Assembly: GCA_046292465.1 (NCBI GenBank)
Contig: JBKBRB010000008.1
Coordinates: forward strand, 1-64,000
Direction: 5' to 3'
Source: JANWWM01 sp046292465
GTDB taxonomy: Bacteria; Bacteroidota; Chlorobiia; Chlorobiales; Thermochlorobacteraceae
DNA: 64,000 bases
Shown here piece after piece: positions 33,960-43,730 of this stretch. The notes under the pieces are model-generated. The model worked only from the letters and a program-made list of their open reading frames with translations. It searched no databases and was not told the origin of the DNA. Each line of letters opens with the position of its first letter. Position 1 is the stretch's first letter. Made by a program: the position numbers and the translations under genes.

Positions 33960-35285
33960 TTATACTTTTTCAGCCTCCAACTCTCGCTTCAAGGCTTCGC
34001 GCTCAATTTCAAGACGTCGGATTTCACGATTGATTTTATCCAATGCTTCGGGCACGCTGTCAATTTCTAATCGCAATTTTGAAGAGGCTTCATCAATGAG
34101 GTCAATTGCTTTATCGGGCAAGAATCTATCTGAAATATAGCGGTGAGAAAGTTCCGCTGCGGCAACAATAGCACTGTCTGTGATTCTAACACCATGATGA
34201 ATCTCATACTTTTCTTTCAAACCACGCAAGATAGAAACTGTGTCTTCAACGCTAGGCTCTTGAACGAAGACGGTTTGAAAGCGTCGTTCCAACGCGGCAT
34301 CTTTCTCGATATACTTTCTATACTCGTCGAGCGTTGTAGCACCGATACAGCGAAGTTCGCCGCGCGCAAGAGCCGGCTTTAAGATATTAGCGGCGTCAAC
34401 TGCGCCTTCTGCGCCGCCTGCGCCAACAAGCAAGTGAATTTCATCAATGAACAAAACAATATCGCCATTAGAATCTTGCACTTCGCGCACAACAGCTTTC
34501 AAGCGTTCCTCGAACTCGCCTCTAAACTTTGTGCCTGCAACAAGTTGGGCAATATCGAGTGCGTGAATTTGTTTTGACTTCAAATTTTCCGGCACATCGC
34601 CGCTGATAATACGTTGCGCAATGCCTTCAGCGATTGCCGTTTTACCCACTCCCGGCTCACCAATCAGCACAGGATTATTCTTTGTGCGCCGCGAAAGAAT
34701 TTGAAGCACGCGGCGGATTTCTTCGTCGCGTCCGATAACGGGGTCGAGTTTGCCCTTTCGCGCAAGGTCGTTCAAATCGCGAGCATATTTTTTGAGCGCG
34801 TTATATCGATCTTCGGCATTCGGGTCGGTAATGCGTTGCGAGCCGCGAATGGTAGCGAGGGCTTTGAGCACGCCATCGGTTGTTGCCCCAGCATCTTTCA
34901 AAATTTTAGAAACGGTTTGCCCCGATTCCAGCATCGCAATCAATAAATGCTCCGAACTGATGTAGTCGTCTTTCAACTTTTCGGCTTGTGTGGCGGCAAG
35001 GTCAAAAACTTTGGCGAGGTTTTGCGAAATGTATTGTCCCGAAACCGACGCGCCCGAAACTTTGGGAAATCGGTCAATCTGACGCTCTAAAACAGCGACC
35101 ACTTGCTCGGTTTGAAGCCCCAATTTTTCTGAAAGTTGATAGGCGATGTTGTTCTTGTCGGAAAGCATGGCAAGGAGCACATGCTCAGGTTCAATTTGCT
35201 GATGTTGAAGCCCGGCGGCTTTTTCCGCCGCTGTTTGTACGGCTTCTTGCGCACGAAGCGTGAATTTGTTCGGATTGAAGTTCAT
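33960..35285 (-). CDS. clpB: ClpB N-terminal half: N-domain and first AAA+ module, truncated in the middle domain
   Basis: Homologue of the ClpB disaggregase, but only 441 aa against about 860. Present: both Clp N-repeats (1-150), NBD1 with Walker A GEPGVGKTAIAEG near 207, Walker B VLFIDEIHLLVGAGGAEGA near 276, sensor IGATTLDEYRKYIE, and the beginning of the coiled-coil middle domain (REIRRLEIEREALKREL). It then stops at TAA. The remaining middle domain and all of NBD2 are missing, and the next 88 bases lead straight into another gene. AAGAGGAT precedes the ATG, so it looks expressed. It is either a truncated pseudogene, a split gene with its other half elsewhere, or a ClpB-N-like partner. 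Confidence 0.88.
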   Translation of the reverse strand: MNFNPNKFTLRAQEAVQTAAEKAAGLQHQQIEPEHVLLAMLSDKNNIAYQLSEKLGLQTEQVVAVLERQIDRFPKVSGASVSGQYISQNLAKVFDLAATQAEKLKDDYISSEHLLIAMLESGQTVSKILKDAGATTDGVLKALATIRGSQRITDPNAEDRYNALKKYARDLNDLARKGKLDPVIGRDEEIRRVLQILSRRTKNNPVLIGEPGVGKTAIAEGIAQRIISGDVPENLKSKQIHALDIAQLVAGTKFRGEFEERLKAVVREVQDSNGDIVLFIDEIHLLVGAGGAEGAVDAANILKPALARGELRCIGATTLDEYRKYIEKDAALERRFQTVFVQEPSVEDTVSILRGLKEKYEIHHGVRITDSAIVAAAELSHRYISDRFLPDKAIDLIDEASSKLRLEIDSVPEALDKINREIRRLEIEREALKRELEAEKV

Positions 35286-35362
35286 GTGTAAATCCTCTTG
35301 CAGATAAATTAATCGTTTCTGTAAAGGCTCTTCGAAGTGTCCATAAACGAACAGGCTCCGTG

Positions 35363-38077
35363 TTAGTTTCCGAAGAGAATCTGGTAGCGCACGGCAGCAA
35401 TAATGTCGGTCGAACTTGGCACTCTAACCCCATTGGCTTCTTTTTCGCCCACGATAAAAAAGTTCAAGTCGGCAGTTAAATTTTGTGTCGGTGTAATGTC
35501 GTAAATCGTGCTCACGCCGATGAGCGTTCGGCTGAAATCGCCGAAGGTCAGAGAAGCGCGAAGGGTTGGACGAAGCGTGTTATTCAAAAAGCCATAGCCC
35601 ACGCCCGCATCAATCGAGTTGAAAGTTTGTGCAGCTAATAATTCGCGGCGTGTAACCTTGCCAAGTGCTTGGTTTGTGTCGAGGCGAACACCAACGACAA
35701 ATTCACTGCTCTGGTTCGAGAGCCCACCGTTGATGCGAAGCGAGTTGGCGAAGGTGAGTGTTCCGTTGAGCGAAATCGTGCGGCTTGAAAACTGTTGCGA
35801 TGTAACCGAAAGCAAATCAAACGGTGAAACATAAACGTTGCCCAATAAAACTGCGCTGTTGCGGGTCGTGTCGAAAGTGGTATTCAGGATACCTAAATCA
35901 CGATTTTCACCCCGACTCGAGAAGACGGTGCTCAATCCAAGTTGGAGCGTTTTTGAGTTTTTGAGATTAAAGGTTTGCTGCACATCGAAGTTAAAGGTGT
36001 TGGTTACGTTATCGATTTGCGCGCCAAGAGCACTGCGATTGCCTACGAAAACGGGTATGGTTTCAGCAAGTTTAATCGAATCGCGGTAAGAGGCAGGAAT
36101 GTTATTGATGTTGCTCTGACGGCGATATTCTAACCGAATGGACGGGAGATTGATACCGGGAAAAATAGATGCGCCAAGCGAAAGCAAGTTCCGCGAGGTT
36201 GTTCCGTCAATCGTTTGCCCTAACTGTGTTTCAATGTCGCGTTGCCTAGTAAGGTTATCGCTCAAACTTTCAAATGCAAAGGAGAGAAGCAAGCGACTTT
36301 CAAGCAGGCGGATTCGGTCGTTGATGCGAATGCCGGCGATGTCGGGCTGATAAAACGCAAGTCCGAGCGAGCGGAAGTTCGCGCCTTGACGCACATATTC
36401 AACTTTGAAGAAATTGCCCCAAGAGCCAAAGTTGTTGTTGAGGGTTGTTCCTGCGCGCCAAGCGGTTGCGCTACCGAGTGGCGTCGGAAAGGCAAGGTTA
36501 GGATTGACGGTTATGAGGCTTCGAAGCCGTTCATAGCCGCCAGGGAATCGGTCTAAATCGTTCACAAAATTGACGCTATCTTGTCCTTTCTTACCCAACA
36601 GTTGCGCAACTTGTCCTGCGCTAAGTGAGCCGCCGGTGATGTCGGTGTTAAATGCGCCAACAGCAAGGTCTCCGTAAAAGTCGAGCACGTTTGGAACAGG
36701 TGAGAGTTTGAAGCTCGTTCCAAATCCAACACTCTCTTCGGGGCGCACGCCGCGCGCATCGAGGCGATTCTCATCAATTTGGTCTTTGACTTTCAAGTAT
36801 TGCAACTCTAAACGAAAGACTTTACTGAAAAAGCCGCCAACGGCAGTGAAGTAATTGCGTCGGAACGCACCCGGAGCTAAGAGTTGCCTATAGGTTTTCG
36901 TATTCGCTGTTGAATCGACCAAAATGAAACCGGCAAGTTCGGCTTGAACGATTGAATCGGGTTGCGTAATGGAGATAACGCGCGTCGCGCCGAACTCTGG
37001 AATAATCTCGCGCGCCGCGTCGCCTTGTGTAGTTGCAAAGCGCAGACCTGCAAACATGCCGCTTAATTCATAGCCGCGAACGCGCACGCCGTTTGAAAGA
37101 TAAAAGTTGTAGTCAGGAAAAACATCGCCAACTTTCACATCAAAGTAATCGGTATTGACTTTAAAGAGAAAGCGATTGGCGGGCTGGCGGCGTGCGTTTT
37201 CTTCGTTGGTTACATAAATGTTCGTTCCAACACGAAGCCAATCGTTATAGACAGCTTCGGCGTTAATGTTGGCACGGGCATAGAATATACTGGTATCGCC
37301 AACGTTTTCTTGGCGCATTTCTGCCCAACTTTGTGTGTTGTAGGCTATTTGTGCTTCGCGTTTAGCTTCATCGAGCGTTTTTTTCGGAGCGGCACTCACT
37401 CTGAAATAAGTGCTTGTCCTGCCAAGTTCAACGCCGCGCGCGTCGCGTGCGATAAATTCCGCGCGAAGTGGACCTGGCTTCGGCAGCTCGTCGGGAATGT
37501 AGGTTACAAGGTTCTCGCTGAAAATCGCCTTCTTCGTAACATCTTTTCCGTCAACAAACAACTGTGATTTCTCTTTGCTGATTTTATCGCTTAGCGTGTA
37601 ATACGAAAACGAAATCACCACGTCTTCGGGACGTAAGGCTTCTTGTTTCGACGGCGAAATCACCACCAGATTCGGGTCTTCGGGAAGTGGACGAACGGTG
37701 ATGTTTGCTGGCGTTTGAATCGGCGTTAAAAACGGAAAGGTAACCTGTGTGTTATCGCGCAAGACGGCGACGACATAAAAATCAATCGAGGGCGCAATGA
37801 CATAATTGGCGGGAATCGTGCCAACAAAATCGCTCCCTTGCGGCTGGGCTTCGATAAATCGATACTCCGAAATACCGAAATTTCTGTAGCGAATAACGGC
37901 ACGGTCAATCTGCGCACCCATTTGTGACGAGATACGAATTTCTAACGGTCTGCCTTCAATAGCATCGCCGAAAGTAACTTTGAGTTGCCTATCGGCAGTG
38001 GCTTGTGCTGAAGCCGAAATTGAAGAGAATAGCAAAAGGAAAAGAAGTCCGATTGCAAGTTTGAAACGTGGTGTCAT
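35363..38077 (-). CDS. Large secreted/outer-membrane protein, probable beta-barrel with N-terminal Ig-like domains
   Basis: 904 aa; signal peptide 1-25 (IGLLFLLLFSSISASAQA). Residues about 30-235 look like two or three beta-sandwich domains (ITVRPLPEDPNLVVISPS, VVISFSYYTLSDKISKE). The remainder (about 260-904) is alternating amphipathic strands with many Arg/Asn turns and ends AAVRYQILFGN, consistent with an outer-membrane barrel. No named family recognised. The gene is upstream of clpB on the same strand, 77 bases away, and downstream of a TPR gene. A role in envelope or surface transport is a guess. Confidence 0.65.
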   Translation of the reverse strand: MTPRFKLAIGLLFLLLFSSISASAQATADRQLKVTFGDAIEGRPLEIRISSQMGAQIDRAVIRYRNFGISEYRFIEAQPQGSDFVGTIPANYVIAPSIDFYVVAVLRDNTQVTFPFLTPIQTPANITVRPLPEDPNLVVISPSKQEALRPEDVVISFSYYTLSDKISKEKSQLFVDGKDVTKKAIFSENLVTYIPDELPKPGPLRAEFIARDARGVELGRTSTYFRVSAAPKKTLDEAKREAQIAYNTQSWAEMRQENVGDTSIFYARANINAEAVYNDWLRVGTNIYVTNEENARRQPANRFLFKVNTDYFDVKVGDVFPDYNFYLSNGVRVRGYELSGMFAGLRFATTQGDAAREIIPEFGATRVISITQPDSIVQAELAGFILVDSTANTKTYRQLLAPGAFRRNYFTAVGGFFSKVFRLELQYLKVKDQIDENRLDARGVRPEESVGFGTSFKLSPVPNVLDFYGDLAVGAFNTDITGGSLSAGQVAQLLGKKGQDSVNFVNDLDRFPGGYERLRSLITVNPNLAFPTPLGSATAWRAGTTLNNNFGSWGNFFKVEYVRQGANFRSLGLAFYQPDIAGIRINDRIRLLESRLLLSFAFESLSDNLTRQRDIETQLGQTIDGTTSRNLLSLGASIFPGINLPSIRLEYRRQSNINNIPASYRDSIKLAETIPVFVGNRSALGAQIDNVTNTFNFDVQQTFNLKNSKTLQLGLSTVFSSRGENRDLGILNTTFDTTRNSAVLLGNVYVSPFDLLSVTSQQFSSRTISLNGTLTFANSLRINGGLSNQSSEFVVGVRLDTNQALGKVTRRELLAAQTFNSIDAGVGYGFLNNTLRPTLRASLTFGDFSRTLIGVSTIYDITPTQNLTADLNFFIVGEKEANGVRVPSSTDIIAAVRYQILFGN

Positions 38078-38138
38078 AGAGAATCTCCGAATACAGTTGA
38101 CGAGTTAGTTTTTTTGAGTTGTTCAGTTAATGTTTGAT

Positions 38139-38483
38139 TCAATCATCGTCATTGCCGCCCGTGAGCATAAATAAAGCTTCACGAAGTTCTTTATTGGCAT
38201 GTGCTTCGCCGCGTTGAGCAGTTAATGAAATACCAAGTTGGTATGTTCTCTTTGCATCTTCCATTCTGCCCATTCTCTCGTAGAGTTTTCCCAAGTGATA
38301 ATAAGTTGCGGTGTAGTCAGGCGCGTGCGTCAAGAGGTATTCAAATTCCTTAACGGCATCTTCAAGGCGATGGAGTTTGATGTAATCAAGCGCAAGCGCA
38401 TAGCGAGAAAAAGAATCGCATGGGTCTTTCTCTAAAAAACTCTTCAGGAGTGAAATGCGATGCTCTTCGGGTGAAATGTTCAT
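38139..38483 (-). CDS. Small TPR-repeat protein
   Basis: 114 aa from ATG 38483 (MNISPEEHR). It contains two to three tetratricopeptide repeats: DSFSRYALALDYIKLHRLED, then APDYTATYYHLGKLYERMGR and DAKRTYQLGISLTAQRG. No signal peptide, so a cytoplasmic scaffold. The start is four bases from the HIT gene stop, so the two are probably co-transcribed. The frame open further upstream overlaps the HIT gene and is ignored. Confidence 0.85.
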   Translation of the reverse strand: MNISPEEHRISLLKSFLEKDPCDSFSRYALALDYIKLHRLEDAVKEFEYLLTHAPDYTATYYHLGKLYERMGRMEDAKRTYQLGISLTAQRGEAHANKELREALFMLTGGNDDD

Positions 38484-38487
38484 GGCT

Positions 38488-38856
38488 CTATGTTGTTGGA
38501 AATGGAGGCCAGCCCATCGGTTTGCCACCAATCAAATGTGCATGAATATGAAAAACGGTTTGTCCGCCGTCTCGCTTGCAATTCAGGTTAATACGATAAC
38601 CTGAATCGGCGATGCCAAGCGTGCGCGCAATATCTTTGGCAACGATAATGAGCTTGCCAACAAGAAGTGCGTCGTCGCTGGTTAAATCGTTCAGTGTTTC
38701 AATGTGCCGCTTAGGTATGATGAGGATATGAACAGGCGCGACAGGCGCAATGTCATGAAAAGCAAAAATTTGCTCGTCGCTGTAAACTTTTTTTGACGGA
38801 ATTTTTTCCGACGCGATTTTACAAAAAATGCAATTCTCGTTGTATGAATCCGTCAT
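38488..38856 (-). CDS. hinT: HIT-family purine nucleoside phosphoramidase (HinT type)
   Basis: 122 aa from ATG 38856 (MTDSYNENCIFCKI), the expected HinT length. The N-terminal CIFCKIASEKIP and the HIT motif FHIHAHLIGGKPMGWPP place it in the PKCI/HinT branch, which hydrolyses AMP-lysine and other purine phosphoramidates. The frame open to 38922 has no family similarity. The following gene is a TPR protein four bases downstream. Confidence 0.92.
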   Translation of the reverse strand: MTDSYNENCIFCKIASEKIPSKKVYSDEQIFAFHDIAPVAPVHILIIPKRHIETLNDLTSDDALLVGKLIIVAKDIARTLGIADSGYRINLNCKRDGGQTVFHIHAHLIGGKPMGWPPFPTT

Positions 38857-38981
38857 TTCCAATATGTTGAAATTAACACAATACTTTGAAATGTAAGAAA
38901 CATCGTGCAGAAGATAATGCAAAGTTTGCTCGCAAAGAAAACGAATGAAGCATTTGGCGAAGGGATTTGGAAAACGTAAAT

Positions 38982-39010
38982 TTGCAGTTGCTTTACAAAG
39001 CCGCTATGCA
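38982..39010 (+). promoter_or_regulatory. Candidate promoter of the tRNA-Val gene
   Basis: TTGCAG (38982) and TATGCA (39005) are 17 bases apart, and the tRNA begins 18 bases after the -10 box. Confidence 0.55.
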
Positions 39011-39027
39011 AAGCGCATCAAGCAAAA

Positions 39028-39101
39028 GGGCTTTTAGCTCAGTTGGTTAGAGCGACTGGTTTACACCCAGTAGGTCGGGGGTTCGACTCCCTCAGAGCCC
39101 A
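39028..39101 (+). tRNA. tRNA-Val (anticodon TAC)
   Basis: Full cloverleaf: acceptor GGGCTTT/AGAGCCC with one G-T pair, D-arm GCTC...GAGC, anticodon stem ACTGG/CCAGT around loop TTTACAC with anticodon TAC (39062-39064), T-arm GGGGG/CCCTC with TTCGACT. Discriminator A; the CCA end is not encoded. It stands alone between the HIT gene (divergent) and gltB. Confidence 0.96.
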
Positions 39102-39126
39102 CACATCTGCGCACACACATTGCTCC

Positions 39127-39158
39127 AAAGCCGTCTCATGCAAGGCGGCTTTTTTTGT
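39127..39158 (+). terminator. Rho-independent terminator after tRNA-Val
   Basis: Ten-base-pair stem AAAGCCGTCT/AGGCGGCTTT (39127-39136 with 39143-39152, one G-T pair), six-base loop and a seven-T run. Confidence 0.9.
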
Positions 39159-39176
39159 TTGACGACCTGAAAGTGC

Positions 39177-39206
39177 TTGACGAAAAGCAAATTTTTTTAA
39201 TTATTA
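39177..39206 (+). promoter_or_regulatory. Possible promoter of gltB
   Basis: TTGACG at 39177 followed 17-19 bases later by AT-rich ATTATTAC. The -10 match is poor, so this is tentative. The gltB ribosome site (GGAGG, about 39297) is clear. Confidence 0.35.
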
Positions 39207-39310
39207 CGGCAAACATTTCTGCAAAGCACATTTCCAATTAACCGCCTACGCGCACTCTGAGAAGCCTCTTAAAGCAAAGGAGTTTAATTCAGTTTTGGAG
39301 GAAATCAAGA

Positions 39311-42300
39311 ATGCAATTTCACGATGAAAAATCCGCGTGCGGAGTGGGCTTTCTTGCCAGCCGTAAAAACACCGCAACACATGCGCATTTGAAACAAGCC
39401 TTATACGCGCTTCGATGCGTCGAGCATCGCGGGGCGTGCGGTGCTGACCGCGTCTCGTCGGACGGTGCCGGCATCATGACTGATATTCCGTTCGAGCTTT
39501 TCGGCTATGAAAAAGGAACGGTCGCAATTGCAACGCTCTTCATTCCGTTTGATTCCGAAGGGCAACGCATTGCGCTCAAACTCCTGACCGAAACGTTTGA
39601 ATTTTTTGATTTGCGCATCGAAGCCTATCGCGATGTGCCGATAAATTTGAGCGTGCTCGGTGCAGAAGCCAAAAAATCAATGCCTGCCATTAAGCAAGTG
39701 GTGATTCGTCGCCCCGAACACTGCCGCACAGATTCGTCATTCAATCGCATTCTTTACATCGCCAAACAATACACGCGCGCACGCGCCGCCGAACGAGGCA
39801 TGAGCGAATTTTATTTTCCGTCGCTTTCCACAAACACAATCGTCTACAAAGCCCTCACAACTGCCGATAAGCTCGATGCCTTTTATCTCGATTTGCAGAA
39901 TCCAAACTACAAAACGCGATTCGCGCTCTTTCATCGACGATTCAGCACCAACACGCGCACGTCTTGGGACAAAGCGCAACCCTTCCGCTTAATCGCACAC
40001 AACGGCGAAATCAACACGATTGCAGGCAACCGCACTTGGGCATTTGCGCGCGAAAAATCGCTCGGCTTAAAAGCAGGCGAACTGCTCACGCACCACAACA
40101 TTAGCGACACAGGCTCGCTCAACGAAATGGCAGAAGCCTTGCTTTACCGCAGTTCAATTCCCTTTGTCGACGATGTGATGGCAATTCTCATTCCGCCTGC
40201 AAACAGCGATAAACCCTTCTACAAATTCTGGGGCAGAGCGATGGAATCGTGGGACGGCCCCGCCTTTGTTACCTTTTCTGACGGACAAACCGTCGGCGCA
40301 CGTCTCGATAGAAACGGTTTCCGCCCATGCCGCTGGGCAATGACCGACGAGCATTTTTACCTCTCTTCCGAAGCCGGTTCGTTCAACCTCGATGAAAGTG
40401 TGATTCGAGCCAAAGGCACACTGCAAGCCGGTTCTGGCGTAAGGGTAGATTTGGAAACAGGCGAAATTGACTTTCGCGACACGAGCGAATCAGCAGAATA
40501 CTTCGACGCTAAATTTGACCCGCATCTCTTGCCCGCGCTCTCGCTTCAAGTGAACACACTGCCGCAAACCCTTGAAAAAACAAGCGTTTTCGGCTACACC
40601 GAAGAAGATTTGAACAAAATTCTCTTGCCGATGATTGAAACTGGTAAAGAACCTATCGGCTCAATGGGCGATACGGCGCGCCCCGCGATTTTTTCCGACG
40701 AACCACGTCCGTTCTTCGATTACTTTTATCAAAACTTCGCGCAGGTTACAAATCCCCCTGTCGATTACATTCGCGAAACCACCGTAACCGATTTAAGCAT
40801 TGAACTCGGCAAAAAGCCGAACATCTTTTCTACAAAAGAACTCATTCCGCCACAAGTTGCCATTGAACTCAAAAGTCCTGTCCTTTCTTTGGGGCAGATG
40901 GCATTTGTGGAATCGTTCAAACGAGGCAATCCCAATTCGCCTGACGCGCGTATTGTTGCCGAAGTGTTAGATACAACCTTCAAACGCATTGAAGGCATTG
41001 TCGGATTTCGAGCCAAACTAAGCGACCTGCGCAAAAGCGCGCTCAATGCGGTCAAGCACGGCGCAAGCATTTTGATTCTCTCGGATAAACATGCGGATTT
41101 TGAAAACTTGCCCATTCCGAGTTTGCTCGCGCTGCGTGCCGTCGTCAATGCGCTCAACGATGAAGGCATTCGGCTTGAAGCGTCTGTTGTGGTGCATACA
41201 GGCGAAGTACGCTCAACGCATCACTTGGCAACTTTGATTGGATTTGGTGCAACAGCAGTTTGTCCTTACCTCGCGCTTGAAGTCGCACGATTTGAAAACT
41301 TCCAACAACTGAACTCACTTTCGCCCGATAAGCGCGAAGCCAATCTCATCAAAGCCTTTGAACAAGGACTCTTGAAGGTGATGAGCAAAATGGGGATTTC
41401 GGTGGTGAAGTCGTATCAAAGCGCACGGCTATTTTCTGCGCTTGGCATTGGGAAGAAATTAGCCGAAGAATTTTTCCGCGACCTTTATTCGCCCATTGGT
41501 GGCATTGAGTTAGAGCAACTTGTCGAGAAAATTCTCAAAGATGCCGCGCTGTTTGAAAAACACAAAAAGCCAATTCACAGTTACCAATACAAAGAGCACA
41601 ACAGCGGTTTGCAAGGCGAAAAGCACTCAATGACAAACTCGCGCGCGAAACTCATTCATAAACTTGTGCGCGAAACACACACCCCACTTTCTTCAATCAA
41701 CCTTTACAACGAATACTTGCGATTGGGCGAAGAAGTCGAGCCGATTAGTATTCGTCATCTCTTTGAGTTCAAGCATGCGCCAAAACCGTTGCCAATAGAG
41801 GAGATTCAGCCGAAAGCAGACATCTTGAAAACCTTTGGGTCAGGCGCGATGAGTTTCGGCGCGATTAGTGCAGAGGCACAGCGCGATATTTTTTTAGCAA
41901 TGAAAGAAATTGGCGGTCGCTCCAATTCAGGCGAGGGCGGCGAAAATCCGTATTACTTCACCGACGGCATTACAGCGCATGCAAAGCAAGTGGCATCGGC
42001 GCGCTTTGGCGTTACGGCGGAGTATCTCGTTACAGGCAAAGAAATTCAAATCAAAATTGCACAAGGCGCAAAGCCGGGCGAAGGCGGGCAACTCATGGCG
42101 GTCAAGGTCAATGAAGAGATTGCTCGCGCACGCCATTCGCTCACAGGCATCGACCTGATTTCGCCACCACCCATGCACGACATTTACAGCATTGAAGATT
42201 TGAAGGAACTGATTTATGAACTGCGCCAAACAAATCCTGATGCAAAAATCAATGTGAAATTGGTTTCAGGAGCGGGCGTCGGCACAGTGGCGGTCGGCGT

Positions 42301-43726
42301 TGCAAAAGCAGGTGCGGACATCATTCACATTTCGGGCGGAGACGGCGGCACCGGTGCGGCGGCACTTTCTTCAATGAAACACGCCGGCATGCAATGGGAA
42401 ATCGGCTTGCTCGAGGCACACATCGCCTTGCTCGAGAATAACTTGCGCCAATGCGTAACTTTGCGCGTCGACGGCGGTTTGGCAACAGGCAAAGACATCG
42501 TCATGGCGGCAATGCTCGGCGCAGAAGAATTCGAGTTCGGAAAACTCTTGCTCGTTGCCGAAGGGTGCGTGATGGCAAGAATCTGCGAGAAAAACACTTG
42601 CCCAACAGGCATCGCCACGCACGACCCAAAATTCAAAGCCAAATACAAAGGACACAAAGACCACATCGTCGCGCTTCTCAATTTTCTTGCTGACGACGTG
42701 CAACGCCATCTGGCAACGCTTGGCGTTAAATCGCTTCGCGACTTGCTCGGCAGAACCGACTTGCTGAAAATCAATCCGAAACATCTTCCGCTCATCAACG
42801 CGCGCAATTTAGATTTGAGTTTCTTCACAAAGCACGAATCGCCAACGCTCGACTCTCAACCCTCTGCACCTGCGGGCACATTCAGCGAAGACATTAGTCC
42901 GCTCAATAAAACCATTCTCGCCGATGCGCGTCCAGTGTTGAACCAAGCACGCGAAGGGAAATCGGCAACGCTCGCGCTCTCTTACAACATCTTCCCAACC
43001 GACCGCGCCGTGCTTGCCTCGCTCTCAGGTGAAATCGCAAAAGTCATGCACGAAGCGCGCGCTAAAAACGGCTTCGGAGCATATCAACCGAAATTTTCAG
43101 GACATCTTGATTTCACATTTAGAGGCAGTGCAGGGCAGGGCTTCGGTGTCTTTTTAACCGAAGGCGTGAGTGTGCGTTTGGAAGGCGAAGCCAATGATTC
43201 AGTGTGCAAAGGCATGTCGGGCGGAAAAGTCGTGATTGTGCCGAGCCAAAAAGCCACATTTGTGCCTGAACAAAATGCCATTATCGGCAACTGTGTGCTC
43301 TACGGGGCAACAGGTGGCACGCTCTATGTGAATGGACTTGCAGGCGACCGATTCGCCGTGCGCAATAGCGGCGCGACTGCCGTCGTCGAGGGCGTTGGAC
43401 TTCACGCGTGCGAATATATGACCAACGGTCTCGTCGTTATTCTCGGCAAAGTCTCTTACAACTTGGGCGCAGGCATGACAGGCGGAAAACTCTATCTCTA
43501 CGGCGAAAAATCGCACTTCATCAATCGCGATTATATCACGGCTCTTGACCTTTCGCTCGAAGATGAATTGGAACTCAAAGCCTTGCTCGAAGACTACGCA
43601 AGCGAAACCAACTCGAACACCGCAAAACGCTTGCTTGCAAATTGGACGATGGAAAAATCCTATTTCAAAAAATACTTGCCGCTCGGACTTGCCCGAAAAC
43701 TCAAAGCCGAAGAAGTTACGCTCTAA
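39311..43726 (+). CDS. gltB: Glutamate synthase large subunit
   Basis: Converts 2-oxoglutarate and glutamine to two glutamates. The 1471-aa protein has the class II amidotransferase domain whose nucleophile is Cys10 in SACGVGF (a nine-residue leader is removed on maturation), a central domain, the FMN-binding synthase domain (FGSGAMSFGAISAEAQRD near residue 845, GDGGTGAAALSS near 1015), the 3Fe-4S cysteines in CVMARICEKNTCPTGIATHD, and the C-terminal beta-helix GXGXG repeats (GGKVVIVP, GATGGTLYVNG). GGAGG lies just upstream of the ATG. No gltD follows: the next gene is convergent, so electrons come from a distant GltD or from ferredoxin. Confidence 0.96.
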   Translation: MQFHDEKSACGVGFLASRKNTATHAHLKQALYALRCVEHRGACGADRVSSDGAGIMTDIPFELFGYEKGTVAIATLFIPFDSEGQRIALKLLTETFEFFDLRIEAYRDVPINLSVLGAEAKKSMPAIKQVVIRRPEHCRTDSSFNRILYIAKQYTRARAAERGMSEFYFPSLSTNTIVYKALTTADKLDAFYLDLQNPNYKTRFALFHRRFSTNTRTSWDKAQPFRLIAHNGEINTIAGNRTWAFAREKSLGLKAGELLTHHNISDTGSLNEMAEALLYRSSIPFVDDVMAILIPPANSDKPFYKFWGRAMESWDGPAFVTFSDGQTVGARLDRNGFRPCRWAMTDEHFYLSSEAGSFNLDESVIRAKGTLQAGSGVRVDLETGEIDFRDTSESAEYFDAKFDPHLLPALSLQVNTLPQTLEKTSVFGYTEEDLNKILLPMIETGKEPIGSMGDTARPAIFSDEPRPFFDYFYQNFAQVTNPPVDYIRETTVTDLSIELGKKPNIFSTKELIPPQVAIELKSPVLSLGQMAFVESFKRGNPNSPDARIVAEVLDTTFKRIEGIVGFRAKLSDLRKSALNAVKHGASILILSDKHADFENLPIPSLLALRAVVNALNDEGIRLEASVVVHTGEVRSTHHLATLIGFGATAVCPYLALEVARFENFQQLNSLSPDKREANLIKAFEQGLLKVMSKMGISVVKSYQSARLFSALGIGKKLAEEFFRDLYSPIGGIELEQLVEKILKDAALFEKHKKPIHSYQYKEHNSGLQGEKHSMTNSRAKLIHKLVRETHTPLSSINLYNEYLRLGEEVEPISIRHLFEFKHAPKPLPIEEIQPKADILKTFGSGAMSFGAISAEAQRDIFLAMKEIGGRSNSGEGGENPYYFTDGITAHAKQVASARFGVTAEYLVTGKEIQIKIAQGAKPGEGGQLMAVKVNEEIARARHSLTGIDLISPPPMHDIYSIEDLKELIYELRQTNPDAKINVKLVSGAGVGTVAVGVAKAGADIIHISGGDGGTGAAALSSMKHAGMQWEIGLLEAHIALLENNLRQCVTLRVDGGLATGKDIVMAAMLGAEEFEFGKLLLVAEGCVMARICEKNTCPTGIATHDPKFKAKYKGHKDHIVALLNFLADDVQRHLATLGVKSLRDLLGRTDLLKINPKHLPLINARNLDLSFFTKHESPTLDSQPSAPAGTFSEDISPLNKTILADARPVLNQAREGKSATLALSYNIFPTDRAVLASLSGEIAKVMHEARAKNGFGAYQPKFSGHLDFTFRGSAGQGFGVFLTEGVSVRLEGEANDSVCKGMSGGKVVIVPSQKATFVPEQNAIIGNCVLYGATGGTLYVNGLAGDRFAVRNSGATAVVEGVGLHACEYMTNGLVVILGKVSYNLGAGMTGGKLYLYGEKSHFINRDYITALDLSLEDELELKALLEDYASETNSNTAKRLLANWTMEKSYFKKYLPLGLARKLKAEEVTL

Positions 43727-43730
43727 ATCT

